Shown here piece by piece: positions 6,370-12,366 of a stretch of DNA of 12,366 bases; positions within the stretch are counted from its first letter, which is position 1, and the number at the start of each line of letters is the position of its first letter. Source of the stretch: JALYUA01 sp038329555 (GTDB lineage: Bacteria > Acidobacteriota > Thermoanaerobaculia > UBA5066 > Gp7-AA6); assembly GCA_038329555.1 (NCBI GenBank), contig JBBQNC010000077.1:1-12366 (forward strand). The letters are read 5' to 3'. Position numbers and translations under genes: made by a program. Below the pieces are notes generated by a model. The model was not told where the DNA came from. It did not search any database and saw nothing but the letters and a program-made list of their open reading frames with translations.

Positions 6370-8481
6370 ATGAGGAAGTCTCTTGCGACTTGGGCGGCGA
6401 TCGCCGCGCTCGCCGTGGCGGGTCTGGCGGGATCGGCGTCGGCGCCCGGCCAGACTCAAAGCGAAGACGATTCCTACCAGTGGCTCGAGGAGGTGCAGGG
6501 CGAGAAGGCCCTGGCCTGGGCCCGGGAGCACAACGCGAAGACGACCGCGGTCCTGGAGGCCCGGCCGGAGTACAAGCCGATCTACGCGCGGACGCTCCAG
6601 ATCCTGGACTCCAAGGAGAAGATCCCTACGCCCGAGCTCCTCGGCGAGACGGTCTACAACTTCTGGAGGGACGACGCGCACGAGCGGGGCATCTGGCGGC
6701 GCACTACGCTCGCCTCCTATCGCACGGCCACACCGCAGTGGGAGACGGTGCTCGACGTGGACGCGCTCGCGAAAGCCGACGGGAAGGCCTGGGTCTTCCA
6801 CGGAGCGATCTGCCTCGCGCCCGAATACGCGCGGTGCATGGTCAGCCTGTCCCCCGGAGGGTCCGACGCTGCCGTGAACCGCGAATTCGACACGAAGACG
6901 AAAGAGTTCGTGTCCGGCGGGTTCTCCCTGCCCGAGGCCAAGTCGAACGTCGCATGGCGCGACGCGGACACGCTCTGGGTCGGCACCGACTTCGGTCCGG
7001 GCTCCCTGACGTCTTCCGGGTATCCGCGGATCGTCAAGCTCTGGAAGCGGGGGACGCCGCTCTCCTCCGCTCGGACGGTCTTCGAGGCCGGGAAGGAAGA
7101 CGTCGGCGCGAGCGGGTGGACCGAGATCCTGAGCGACGGCCGCTACGACCTCGTCTCGCGGACACCGGCGTTCTTTCGCCACGAGTCGTTTCTCCTTCTG
7201 GGCGATCGGGCTGAACGTCTCGTCAAGCTGGACCTGCCCGAGGACTCGAGCATCCAGGCCCTCTTCCACGACCGTCTCCTCTTCTCGCTTCGAAGCGACT
7301 GGACGGCCGGCGGTAAGACCTACCGCGAAGGGTCTCTCCTGGCCGGCACGGTCGACGACGTCCTGCGGGGCGTCCGGCGGTTCGACGTGCTCTTCGAGCC
7401 GAGCGCGCGCGTTTCGCTGGCGACGGTAAAACGCACCCGCGACCGCGTCCTGCTCGAGACGCTGGACAACGTCCGGAGCCGCGTCACGGCGCTGACCCTG
7501 GAAGACGGCGGGTGGAAGCGATCCGAGGTCCCGACGCCCGGGCTCGGCACCGCCGACCTGACGGCCACCACCGACTCGGCGGAGACCTTCTTCTTCACGT
7601 ACCAGGACTTCTCGACGCCCGTGTCTCTGTGGCTCTCGGAGAAGCGCGGGCAGCCCGCAAAGGTAAAGACGATGCCGGCGTTCTTCGACGGACGCGGGAT
7701 CCGCACCGAGCAGTTCGAGGCCACGTCGAAGGACGGCACGAAGATCCCGTATTTCGTGGTGCGGCCGAAGGGAGCGAAGACCGACGGAACCGCCCCGACC
7801 CTGCTCTACGCATACGGCGGCTTCGAGGCTTCGGAGGTGCCCAAGTACAGCGGAACCCTCGGATCCGCGTGGCTCTCCCGGGGAGGCGTCTACGTCCTCG
7901 CGAACATTCGCGGCGGCGGAGAGTTCGGCCCGGCCTGGCACAAGGCGGCGGTCAAGGAGCAGCACATTCACAACTTCGAGGACTTCTCCGCTGTCGCGCG
8001 AGACCTGATCGCCCGCAAGATCACGTCCGCGCGCCACCTCGGGATTATGGGCGGCTCCCAGGGCGGCCTGCTCGTCGGCGGAACCATGGCGCTCTACCCG
8101 GACCTCTTCCACGCCGTCGTTGCACAGGTGCCGCTGGCGGACATGCGCCGGTACAGCCGGCTCCTGGCCGGGGCGAGCTGGACGGCGGAGTACGGCGACC
8201 CGGACAAGCCCGAAGACTGGGCGTACATCCAGACCTGGTCCCCGTTCCACCTGCTCAAGAAGGACGCGGCGTACCCCACGCCGTTTTTCTGGACGAACAC
8301 CCGCGACGACCGCGTGCACCCGGCCCACGCGCGCAAGATGGTCGCGAAGCTGGAGGCCCAGGGCCATCCGGTTTATTACTTCGAGAACACGGAGGGAGGC
8401 CACGGAAGCGGCGCGGTGAACAAACAGACGGCGCAGGTCACGGCCCTCCAGTACGCGTACCTGTGGATGATGCTGCGCTGA
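6370..8481 (+). CDS. Secreted prolyl oligopeptidase family serine peptidase (S9)
   Basis: A peptidase of family S9 (prolyl oligopeptidase-like), expected to cleave short peptides outside the cytoplasm. An N-terminal Sec-type signal peptide (MRKSLATWAAIAALAVAGLAGSASA) is followed by a helical segment (DSYQWLEEVQGEKALAWARE), a beta-propeller region to about residue 430 and the C-terminal hydrolase domain. The catalytic triad is visible: Ser563 in GGSQGG, Asp646 in TRDDRVHP and His678 in EGGHGSG. Upstream, YAYGGFEASEVPKYSG and NIRGGGEFGPAWHKA are standard S9A segments. I start at the ATG at 6370 because GGAGG at 6358-6362 gives 7-base spacing. A GTG at 6364 would leave only one base. At 703 residues it matches bacterial periplasmic S9A enzymes. 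Substrate range cannot be read from sequence. Confidence 0.93.
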   Translation: MRKSLATWAAIAALAVAGLAGSASAPGQTQSEDDSYQWLEEVQGEKALAWAREHNAKTTAVLEARPEYKPIYARTLQILDSKEKIPTPELLGETVYNFWRDDAHERGIWRRTTLASYRTATPQWETVLDVDALAKADGKAWVFHGAICLAPEYARCMVSLSPGGSDAAVNREFDTKTKEFVSGGFSLPEAKSNVAWRDADTLWVGTDFGPGSLTSSGYPRIVKLWKRGTPLSSARTVFEAGKEDVGASGWTEILSDGRYDLVSRTPAFFRHESFLLLGDRAERLVKLDLPEDSSIQALFHDRLLFSLRSDWTAGGKTYREGSLLAGTVDDVLRGVRRFDVLFEPSARVSLATVKRTRDRVLLETLDNVRSRVTALTLEDGGWKRSEVPTPGLGTADLTATTDSAETFFFTYQDFSTPVSLWLSEKRGQPAKVKTMPAFFDGRGIRTEQFEATSKDGTKIPYFVVRPKGAKTDGTAPTLLYAYGGFEASEVPKYSGTLGSAWLSRGGVYVLANIRGGGEFGPAWHKAAVKEQHIHNFEDFSAVARDLIARKITSARHLGIMGGSQGGLLVGGTMALYPDLFHAVVAQVPLADMRRYSRLLAGASWTAEYGDPDKPEDWAYIQTWSPFHLLKKDAAYPTPFFWTNTRDDRVHPAHARKMVAKLEAQGHPVYYFENTEGGHGSGAVNKQTAQVTALQYAYLWMMLR

Positions 8482-8494
8482 CGTTGCGCGCCCC

Positions 8495-9072
8495 GTGAAG
8501 CCGAAGTTCTTCGCGACCCCCGCGGACTTTCGGGCGTGGCTCGAGGTGCACCACGAGACGGAGAAAGAGCTCGTCGTCGGCTTCCACAAGAAGGAAACGG
8601 GCAAGCCCAGCATCACGTGGCCCGAATCCGTCGACGAGGCGCTCTGCTTCGGGTGGATCGACGGCGTGCGCCGCCGCGTGGACGAGGGCGGCTACACGAT
8701 CCGGTTCACTCCCCGCAGACCCACGAGCATCTGGAGCGCCGTCAACGTCGCGCGGGTCGCGGAGCTGACGAGCTCGACCGAATGCGCCCGGCGGGGGTCC
8801 GCGCGTTCGCCGCCCGGACTCCGGAGCGCACCGGCATCTACGCGTTCGAACGGAACGAGGCGGCGAAGCTGACGAAGTCCCAGGAAAAGGCCCTGCGTGC
8901 GAACCGTAAGGCCGCCGCATTCTTCGACGCGCAGCCGCCCTGGTACCGGCGCACGGCCACCCACTGGGTCATCAGCGCCAAGCGTGAAGAGACGCGCGAA
9001 CGACGCCTCCAGCAACTCATCGCCGACAGCGCGGCAGCCCGGAGGATCGGCCCCCTCAAGCGGCCGGGTTAG
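8495..9072 (+). pseudogene. YdeI/OmpD-associated family protein, broken by a -1 frameshift
   Basis: The reading frame from GTG 8495 encodes a recognisable N-terminal half: KFFATPADFRAWLEVHH, GKPSITWPESVDEALCFGWI, then YTIRFTPRRPTSIWSAVNVA. After AELTSS near 8776 family-like sequence stops in this frame. It resumes in the next frame with RMRPAGVRAFAARTPERTG, YAFERNEAAKLT, PPWYRRTATHWVISAKREETR and the usual C-terminus, ending at TAG 9070-9072. One missing base at about 8768-8779 explains the break; adding it would give a continuous protein of about 192 residues. The family (YdeI/OmdA) has a poorly defined role, reported in some bacteria as protection against antimicrobial peptides. It starts 13 bases after the peptidase stop, so the two are probably cotranscribed. 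It may be a true pseudogene or a sequence error; the otherwise clean second half makes a recent or artefactual lesion likely. Confidence 0.82.
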
Positions 9073-9190
9073 TCCCCTCCTCTCCCCGCGCCCGGTTTAG
9101 TCCTCCTCTCCCCCGCACGAGGGGGAGAGAGTTGGGGTGAGGGGGACACCGTCGAAAATCCGGGACGAGAGGCCCATGTCCACGCTGGAA
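9063..9190. repeat. Partial copy of the dispersed hairpin repeat, between convergent genes
   Basis: The core is a 9-bp perfect inverted repeat, CTCTCCCCC at 9106-9114 and GGGGGAGAG at 9121-9129, followed by TTGGGGTGAGGGGGACACC, CGTCGAA and an AGGCCC(A/G)xGTCCACGC tract. These match the two 160-base copies at the right end of the window in the same order and orientation. Similarity fades near 9190, so this copy lacks the tail. The left arm is preceded by a near-duplicate (GGTTAGTCCCCTCCTCTCCCC at about 9067-9086). It sits between the YdeI gene and the histidine kinase gene, which converge here, and may act as a bidirectional transcription barrier. Such GGGGAGAG.TGGGGTGAGGGGG repeats are common in GC-rich genomes. 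Confidence 0.8.
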
Positions 9191-9214
9191 CGTCAGATCG
9201 GCGTCCTCTCCTCG

Positions 9215-11287
9215 CTATGTCCTCGGCGCGACGCGGCGAGCGACTGTGGCGAGGACGCCCAGGAGCTTCTGCAGAGACACCGGCTTGACGAGGTGGTCGT
9301 CGAAGCCGTGGCGTCGCGCCTGCTCCTTGTCGGACTGCTGGCCATAGCCGGTCAGGGCGACGATGCGCGCGTGTCCCACTCCGGGTGTCGCCCTCAGACG
9401 GCTCGCGACCTGATACCCGTCGAGGCCGGGCAGTCCCACGTCGAGGAGCACCAGGTCCGGGCGGAAGAAGAGCGCGACCTCGATGCCGCTCGGGCCGTCG
9501 TAGGCGGTGCGGACATCGTGACCGCCTTCGGAGAGGAGCGCGGCGATCCCGTCCGCGAGATCCACGCTGTCGTCGACGACGAGCACCCGGAGGGGCTCCC
9601 CGCGCGCTTCGGCGCCTACCGGCGCTTCAGACGCTGAAGACGCTTCAGACACTGCCTTCTTCGCGGGAGCGCCGGCCGGCACCGCCGTCCCCTCCCAGGC
9701 AGGAAGGCGCACGAGAAACTCGCTTCCTTCCCCCGGGCCTGCGCTGGACGCTTCGACGGCGCCGCCGTGGAGCTCGACGAGATTCTTCACCAGCGTCAGC
9801 CCGATGCCGAGCCCGCCGGACGACCGGTCGAGACCCCGGTCTCCCTGGACGAACAGGCCGAAGACGTCCTGGAGCAGCTCGGGCGCCATCCCGATCCCGT
9901 TGTCGCGCACCCGTAACTGGATTTCCCCGCCGTGCCGCTCGACCGTCAGCTCGATCTCCCCGCCCGGCGGCGTGTAACGCGCCGCGTTGGTCAGGAGATT
10001 CACGAAGACCTCGACCAGCCGCGTCGCGTCTCCAAAGACGGCGAGAGACGTGGGCACGACCCGGACCGTGAGCCGGTGGTTGCGTTCCCGGATCAGCGGA
10101 ACCGCCGCCTCGATCGCGTCGTCGAGGATCTCTCGGACGCCCGCGGGCGCCTGGGACAACGAGATCTTGCCGTGCGTGATGCGCGAAAGGTCGAGGAGGT
10201 CGTCGATCAGCCGGACCATGTGCCGGATCTGACGCTCCATGACCTCGATCGCCCAGTCGCGGGTGGCGAGGTCGCTTCCGGGCTGGCGCAGGATGTCGAG
10301 CGCGGTGACGACGGGCGCGAGCGGGTTGCGAAGCTCGTGGCCGAGCATCGCCAGGAAGTCGTCCTTCGCCTTGCTCGCGCGCTCGAGCTCCGCCGCGGCC
10401 TGCTTGCTCCGTGTGATGTCTCGCGCGACGGTGGCGAAGCAGAGTGGTTCGTTCGTCCCATGCTTTCGGACGAGGAACATGTTCTGGAAAAAGGACGTCG
10501 ACGAGTTCGTCTTGAAGTTCCGAAGCTCGAGTTCGCCCGCCCAGCGGCCCGTGGCGCGGACGCTCGGGAGCACGGTCTCCGCGACGAACGGTCGGAAGCT
10601 GTCCGGCACGTAATCGTCGATCGTCGTTCCGCTGACGTCGGCGTCGGCGTCGAGCCCGACGAGCGCCCGGCCGGCCGGATTGATGTAGAGGCCGCGGCCG
10701 TCGAGCCCCGCCATCCCGATGAAGTCGGAGCTGTTCTCGACGAGCGCGGCGAAGGTCTTGCGCTCTTCCTCGGCCCGCTTTTCGCGGATCCACACGGCGG
10801 CGAGGTTCGCCCCGACTCGAAGGAGCAGGCTGTCGGTCTCGGAGAGCGACCTCGGGCTCTCGACCCCGGCCGCGACGACGCCCCCCTCCTCGGGAGCGCC
10901 GAGAAAGACCCAGGAAGCCCGAATACTCCCTGAACCGGAACCGGAACCGGAACCGAGCGGGCTCGGCAGCTCGACGCCCCATCCCTCCCGCGAGGAGGCG
11001 AGGTGAGGGCGCATCGCGTCGGCGACGTCGGCGGCCCCCGCCTCGGATGCCATCTCGCCGCGGCGGCGCGTTCGAACGACCTCGATGGGTTCCTCGTTCG
11101 GCGTTCGGGGCAGGCGGCAATAGAGAAGGTCCGCGTCCAGCATCTCGCACAGCGAGTCCGCCAGACTCTCGGCGATGCTCCGCCGATCGAGTCCGACCCA
11201 CACGGCCGGCATCGCCGAAAGCGCGACCAGGTCGCGGAGAGAGCGTTGAAGCCGGGCGAGCTCCGGGGAAACGTCGGCCGCCGTCAT
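9215..11287 (-). CDS. Soluble GAF-PAS hybrid histidine kinase with C-terminal receiver
   Basis: A 690-residue signalling protein with no membrane segment, so a cytoplasmic sensor. Domain order: GAF-like region about 10-170; PAS about 178-298 (FAALVENSSDFIGMAGLDG to FATVARDITRSKQ); HisKA about 306-372 with phospho-accepting His317 in MLGHELRNPLAP; HATPase about 415-535 with N-box Asn434 (NLLTNAARY), G1 Asp462 (DNGIGM) and G2 GGLGIGLTL; an Ala/Glu/Ser linker about 536-566; and a receiver 567-688 with acidic pair Asp572/573, phospho-acceptor Asp616 (LVLLDVGLPGLDG), Thr646 and Lys668. All residues needed for phosphorelay are present. The GAF region holds a GSGSGSGSGS run (112-121) encoded by a hexanucleotide repeat. 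The ATG is 32 bases after the MEDS gene, so they form an operon. The output partner is not in the window. Confidence 0.94.
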   Translation of the reverse strand: MTAADVSPELARLQRSLRDLVALSAMPAVWVGLDRRSIAESLADSLCEMLDADLLYCRLPRTPNEEPIEVVRTRRRGEMASEAGAADVADAMRPHLASSREGWGVELPSPLGSGSGSGSGSIRASWVFLGAPEEGGVVAAGVESPRSLSETDSLLLRVGANLAAVWIREKRAEEERKTFAALVENSSDFIGMAGLDGRGLYINPAGRALVGLDADADVSGTTIDDYVPDSFRPFVAETVLPSVRATGRWAGELELRNFKTNSSTSFFQNMFLVRKHGTNEPLCFATVARDITRSKQAAAELERASKAKDDFLAMLGHELRNPLAPVVTALDILRQPGSDLATRDWAIEVMERQIRHMVRLIDDLLDLSRITHGKISLSQAPAGVREILDDAIEAAVPLIRERNHRLTVRVVPTSLAVFGDATRLVEVFVNLLTNAARYTPPGGEIELTVERHGGEIQLRVRDNGIGMAPELLQDVFGLFVQGDRGLDRSSGGLGIGLTLVKNLVELHGGAVEASSAGPGEGSEFLVRLPAWEGTAVPAGAPAKKAVSEASSASEAPVGAEARGEPLRVLVVDDSVDLADGIAALLSEGGHDVRTAYDGPSGIEVALFFRPDLVLLDVGLPGLDGYQVASRLRATPGVGHARIVALTGYGQQSDKEQARRHGFDDHLVKPVSLQKLLGVLATVARRVAPRT
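9623..9650. repeat. Short direct repeat in the kinase linker
   Basis: CGCTTCAGAC occurs at 9623-9632 and again at 9641-9650, inside the kinase gene. It encodes the low-complexity Ser-Glu-Ala linker between the ATPase and receiver domains (SEASSASEA on the minus strand). Small duplications are common in such linkers and should not affect catalysis. Confidence 0.6.
10932..10955. repeat. Hexanucleotide tandem repeat (GAACCG)x4 in kinase GAF region
   Basis: Four perfect tandem copies of GAACCG on the plus strand encode alternating Gly-Ser on the minus strand, part of the GSGSGSGSGS stretch at kinase residues 112-121. Because the unit is six bases, a gain or loss of copies changes linker length by two residues without a frameshift. 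It is a candidate length-variable site. Confidence 0.9.
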
Positions 11288-11319
11288 GATCCCGCCGCCT
11301 GCGCCTCAGCCGAGGAAGA

Positions 11320-11967
11320 TCATGACGATGTCTGCCGGGCCTTCGCGCGAGCGTGCAGCTCGCGGAGGAATTCCTCGGGCGGGACGAAGAACGGGTTGTT
11401 CTGGAGTACGCCCCCCACGATCGCCATCGGATGGGTCCTCAGGATGTCGAGCACGACGCTGGCGCCAAACTTGGCGAGGTCGTACGTTCAAACGACGGCG
11501 TCGTCGAACTTCGGGAGAATGAAGTTCAGACGCGTCTCGTACTCGACGACGTCGGCGACCCCGGGACGATCCTCGAGGGCCCACTCCATGTTCGCCACGA
11601 GTCGGGTGATCGGGTAGCCCTGCGCCTTGCCCGCGTTCAGGACCTGCTCGATCAACACCAGCATCGCGTCCTGGTCGAAGTGACCCTCGCGCAGGTATGC
11701 CTCCTCCCACGGAAGGACCTCGAGCTGGCCGGCCGAACGCGCCTTCGCCGCGTCGATGCCCGCGGCGGTCAGCCTGGCGAGGTGCGCGGGGATGTGGCTC
11801 GACTCCACGATGTGGAACGCCTTGTCTCCCGCGTCGAAGCCTTCGCGGATGAACGGGAGAAGCGTCCGGTACTCCTCGTCTCGGTTGTGGAAGAACGCGC
11901 ACACGTGCCGCGACTTCTCGAGGACGGAGCCGGCCAGGTGCACGTCGGGGCGTTGGGTTGGTGCCAA
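11320..11967 (-). CDS. MEDS-domain sensory protein with in-frame UGA at codon 160 (candidate selenoprotein)
   Basis: A MEDS-domain protein (methanogen/methylotroph, DcmR sensory domain), a family of small sensors often linked to histidine kinases. Residues 21-40 (HVCAFFHNRDEEYRTLLPFI), then FIREGFDAGDKAFHIV and FDQDAMLVLIEQ, are typical. TGA at 11488-11490 stops the frame after 159 residues (LPKFDDAVV). Reading through it, the same frame continues TYDLAKFGASVVLDILRTHP, then MAIVGG and NPFFVPPEEFLREL, to a TGA at 11320-11322. That tail is the conserved end of the family, 55 codons with 48 ending in G or C. As I recall the family, the TGA replaces a conserved Cys, so selenocysteine is plausible; nonsense mutation or read error are alternatives. 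The start is TTG 11965-11967 with GGAGG 5 bases upstream. If UGA simply stops, the product is 11488-11967. Confidence 0.85.
11451..11485 (-). promoter_or_regulatory. Candidate bacterial SECIS-like stem-loop just after the in-frame UGA
   Basis: Counting from the base after UGA in the mRNA, positions 3-9 (GUACGAC) pair with 31-37 (GUCGUGC), seven pairs including one G-U. Positions 12-16 (CGCCA) pair with 21-25 (UGGCG), five pairs, closing a four-base AGUU loop at 17-20. A 2-by-5 internal loop separates the stems. The apical loop begins 16 bases after UGA and has G as its second base, which fits the published bacterial SECIS pattern as I remember it. The phenylalanine codon TTT in the hairpin is one of few A/T-ending codons in the tail; TTC would break the pair closing the loop. 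GC-rich coding sequence folds easily, so the structure alone is not proof. Confidence 0.45.
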
Positions 11968-11972
11968 GCAGA

Positions 11973-11977
11973 CCTCC
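11973..11977 (-). promoter_or_regulatory. Ribosome binding site fixing the TTG start of the MEDS gene
   Basis: On the minus strand GGAGG lies 5 bases before TTG at 11965-11967. There is no ATG or GTG in a better position, so the rare TTG start is preferred. A TAAGAT at 11989-11994 (minus strand) could be a -10 box, but no matching -35 is evident. Confidence 0.65.
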
Positions 11978-11997
11978 GGGAGACGGCGATCTTATCC

Positions 11998-12157
11998 GAG
12001 CGGCTTCTCTTGTCCTCTCCCCGGCGCGCGGGGGAGAGGGATGGGGTGAGGGGGACACCGTCGAACATGCGAACCAGAGGCCCGAGTCAACGCCGATGTA
12101 CTGAAAGCCGGTCTCTCAGCTTTCTAGGGCCATCTCTCCACAAAAGGCCGAAATGCA
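11998..12157. repeat. 160-base tandem repeat unit, copy 1
   Basis: The unit runs from GAGCGGCTTCTCTT to GGCCGAAATGCA. It contains a 9-bp hairpin, CCTCTCCCC at 12014-12022 with GGGGAGAGG at 12031-12039, then ATGGGGTGAGGGGGACACC, CGTCGAACATGCG, a second small stem GAAAGC...GCTTTC, and a conserved tail TCTCCACAAAAGGCCGAAAT. It matches copy 2 at a 177-base period over its full 160-base length, with roughly one in ten bases different by eye. It begins about 30 bases upstream of the MEDS start codon. The Pro/Ser-rich reading frames it contains (LTPSLSPARRGE) are artefacts of the repeat. Confidence 0.9.
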
Positions 12158-12174
12158 CGACTGACCCCACTCTC

Positions 12175-12334
12175 GAGTGGCTTCTCTTCTGCTCTCCCCC
12201 GTGGGCGGGGGAGAGGGATGGGGTGAGGGGGACATCGTCGAACATGCGGACCAGAGGCCCGAGTCCACGCCGACGTACCGGAAAGCGATCTTTTCGCTTT
12301 CTAGGGGCATCTCTCCACAAAAGGCCGAAATGCA
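12175..12334. repeat. 160-base tandem repeat unit, copy 2
   Basis: Same length and orientation as copy 1. Its hairpin is CTCTCCCCC at 12192-12200 with GGGGGAGAG at 12207-12215. Its second stem is longer than in copy 1: GAAAGCGA pairs with TCGCTTTC across a five-base loop, eight perfect pairs, whereas copy 1 keeps only the outer six. The last part, CATCTCTCCACAAAAGGCC and GAAATGCA, is identical in the two copies. The 17 bases between copies are unique. The last 32 bases of the window hold nothing I can assign. Confidence 0.9.
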
Positions 12335-12366
12335 ACCGCTATGTTCGCGGCGTGGCTGGAAAGACT

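Noticed and set aside
6340..8616. A 758-codon open frame on the minus strand opposite the S9 peptidase gene
   Set aside because: Shadow of the peptidase gene, with Arg/Val-rich composition and no recognisable motifs. The plus strand carries signal peptide, ribosome site and catalytic triad.
11488..11490. TGA read as tryptophan under an alternative genetic code
   Set aside because: Other genes in the window, including DUF4386, DUF2277, paoB, paoC and the peptidase, end naturally at TGA, and the homologous position is Cys, not Trp.
9106..12215. The three hairpin repeats as a CRISPR array
   Set aside because: Only three copies, two of 160 bases and one partial, with no regular short spacers and no cas genes.
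12087..12335. Short minus-strand frames in the tandem repeats with LTPSLSP-type sequence
   Set aside because: These are the well-known false translations of the GGGGTGAGGGGG repeat and recur wherever the repeat occurs.

Overview
The window is about 12.4 kb of GC-rich bacterial chromosome. Its codons almost always end in G or C, genes lie close together, and Shine-Dalgarno sites are of the GGAGG type. The gene mix fits an environmental, aerobic Gram-negative such as an Acidobacteriota or a related soil lineage: a periplasmic molybdenum aldehyde oxidoreductase, a secreted S9 peptidase, DUF2277, DUF4386, a YdeI-like protein and a MEDS-domain regulator. There is no rRNA or other marker gene, so this placement is inference only.

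Layout. Bases 93-1766, minus strand, hold three small genes: a DUF4386 membrane protein, a DUF2277 protein and a 98-residue charged hypothetical. Bases 1941-5896, plus strand, hold a compact paoABC-type operon: a Tat-exported 2Fe-2S subunit, an FAD subunit with the extra 4Fe-4S cysteine set, and a molybdopterin subunit. A 470-base spacer follows, in which I find no convincing gene. Bases 6370-9072, plus strand, hold a secreted prolyl-oligopeptidase-family peptidase and, 13 bases after it, a YdeI/OmpD-associated protein gene broken by a -1 frameshift. A hairpin-bearing repeat then separates this gene from a convergent minus-strand operon. That operon consists of a MEDS-domain sensory protein (11320-11967) and, 32 bases later, a soluble GAF-PAS hybrid histidine kinase (9215-11287). 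The right end is filled by two tandem copies of a 160-base repeat. A partial third copy lies at the other end of the sensor-kinase operon.

The most notable observation is in the MEDS gene. Its reading frame is interrupted by a single in-frame TGA at codon 160. From my recollection of the family, this is the position of a conserved cysteine (D-D-x-V-[IV]-C-x-Y-D-L). Beyond the TGA the same frame continues for 55 codons that encode the remaining conserved MEDS C-terminus. Just after the TGA the mRNA can fold into a two-stem hairpin with an AGUU apical loop beginning 17 bases after the codon, which resembles a bacterial SECIS element. The gene may therefore encode a selenocysteine-containing MEDS sensor coupled to a histidine kinase. 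The alternatives are a recent nonsense mutation or a sequence error. No selenocysteine machinery lies in the window, so the case rests on the sequence pattern alone.

How the parts work together: PaoABC should detoxify or oxidise aldehydes in the periplasm, and the S9 peptidase should degrade peptides there. The MEDS protein and hybrid kinase probably form one signalling unit whose output is not in the window.
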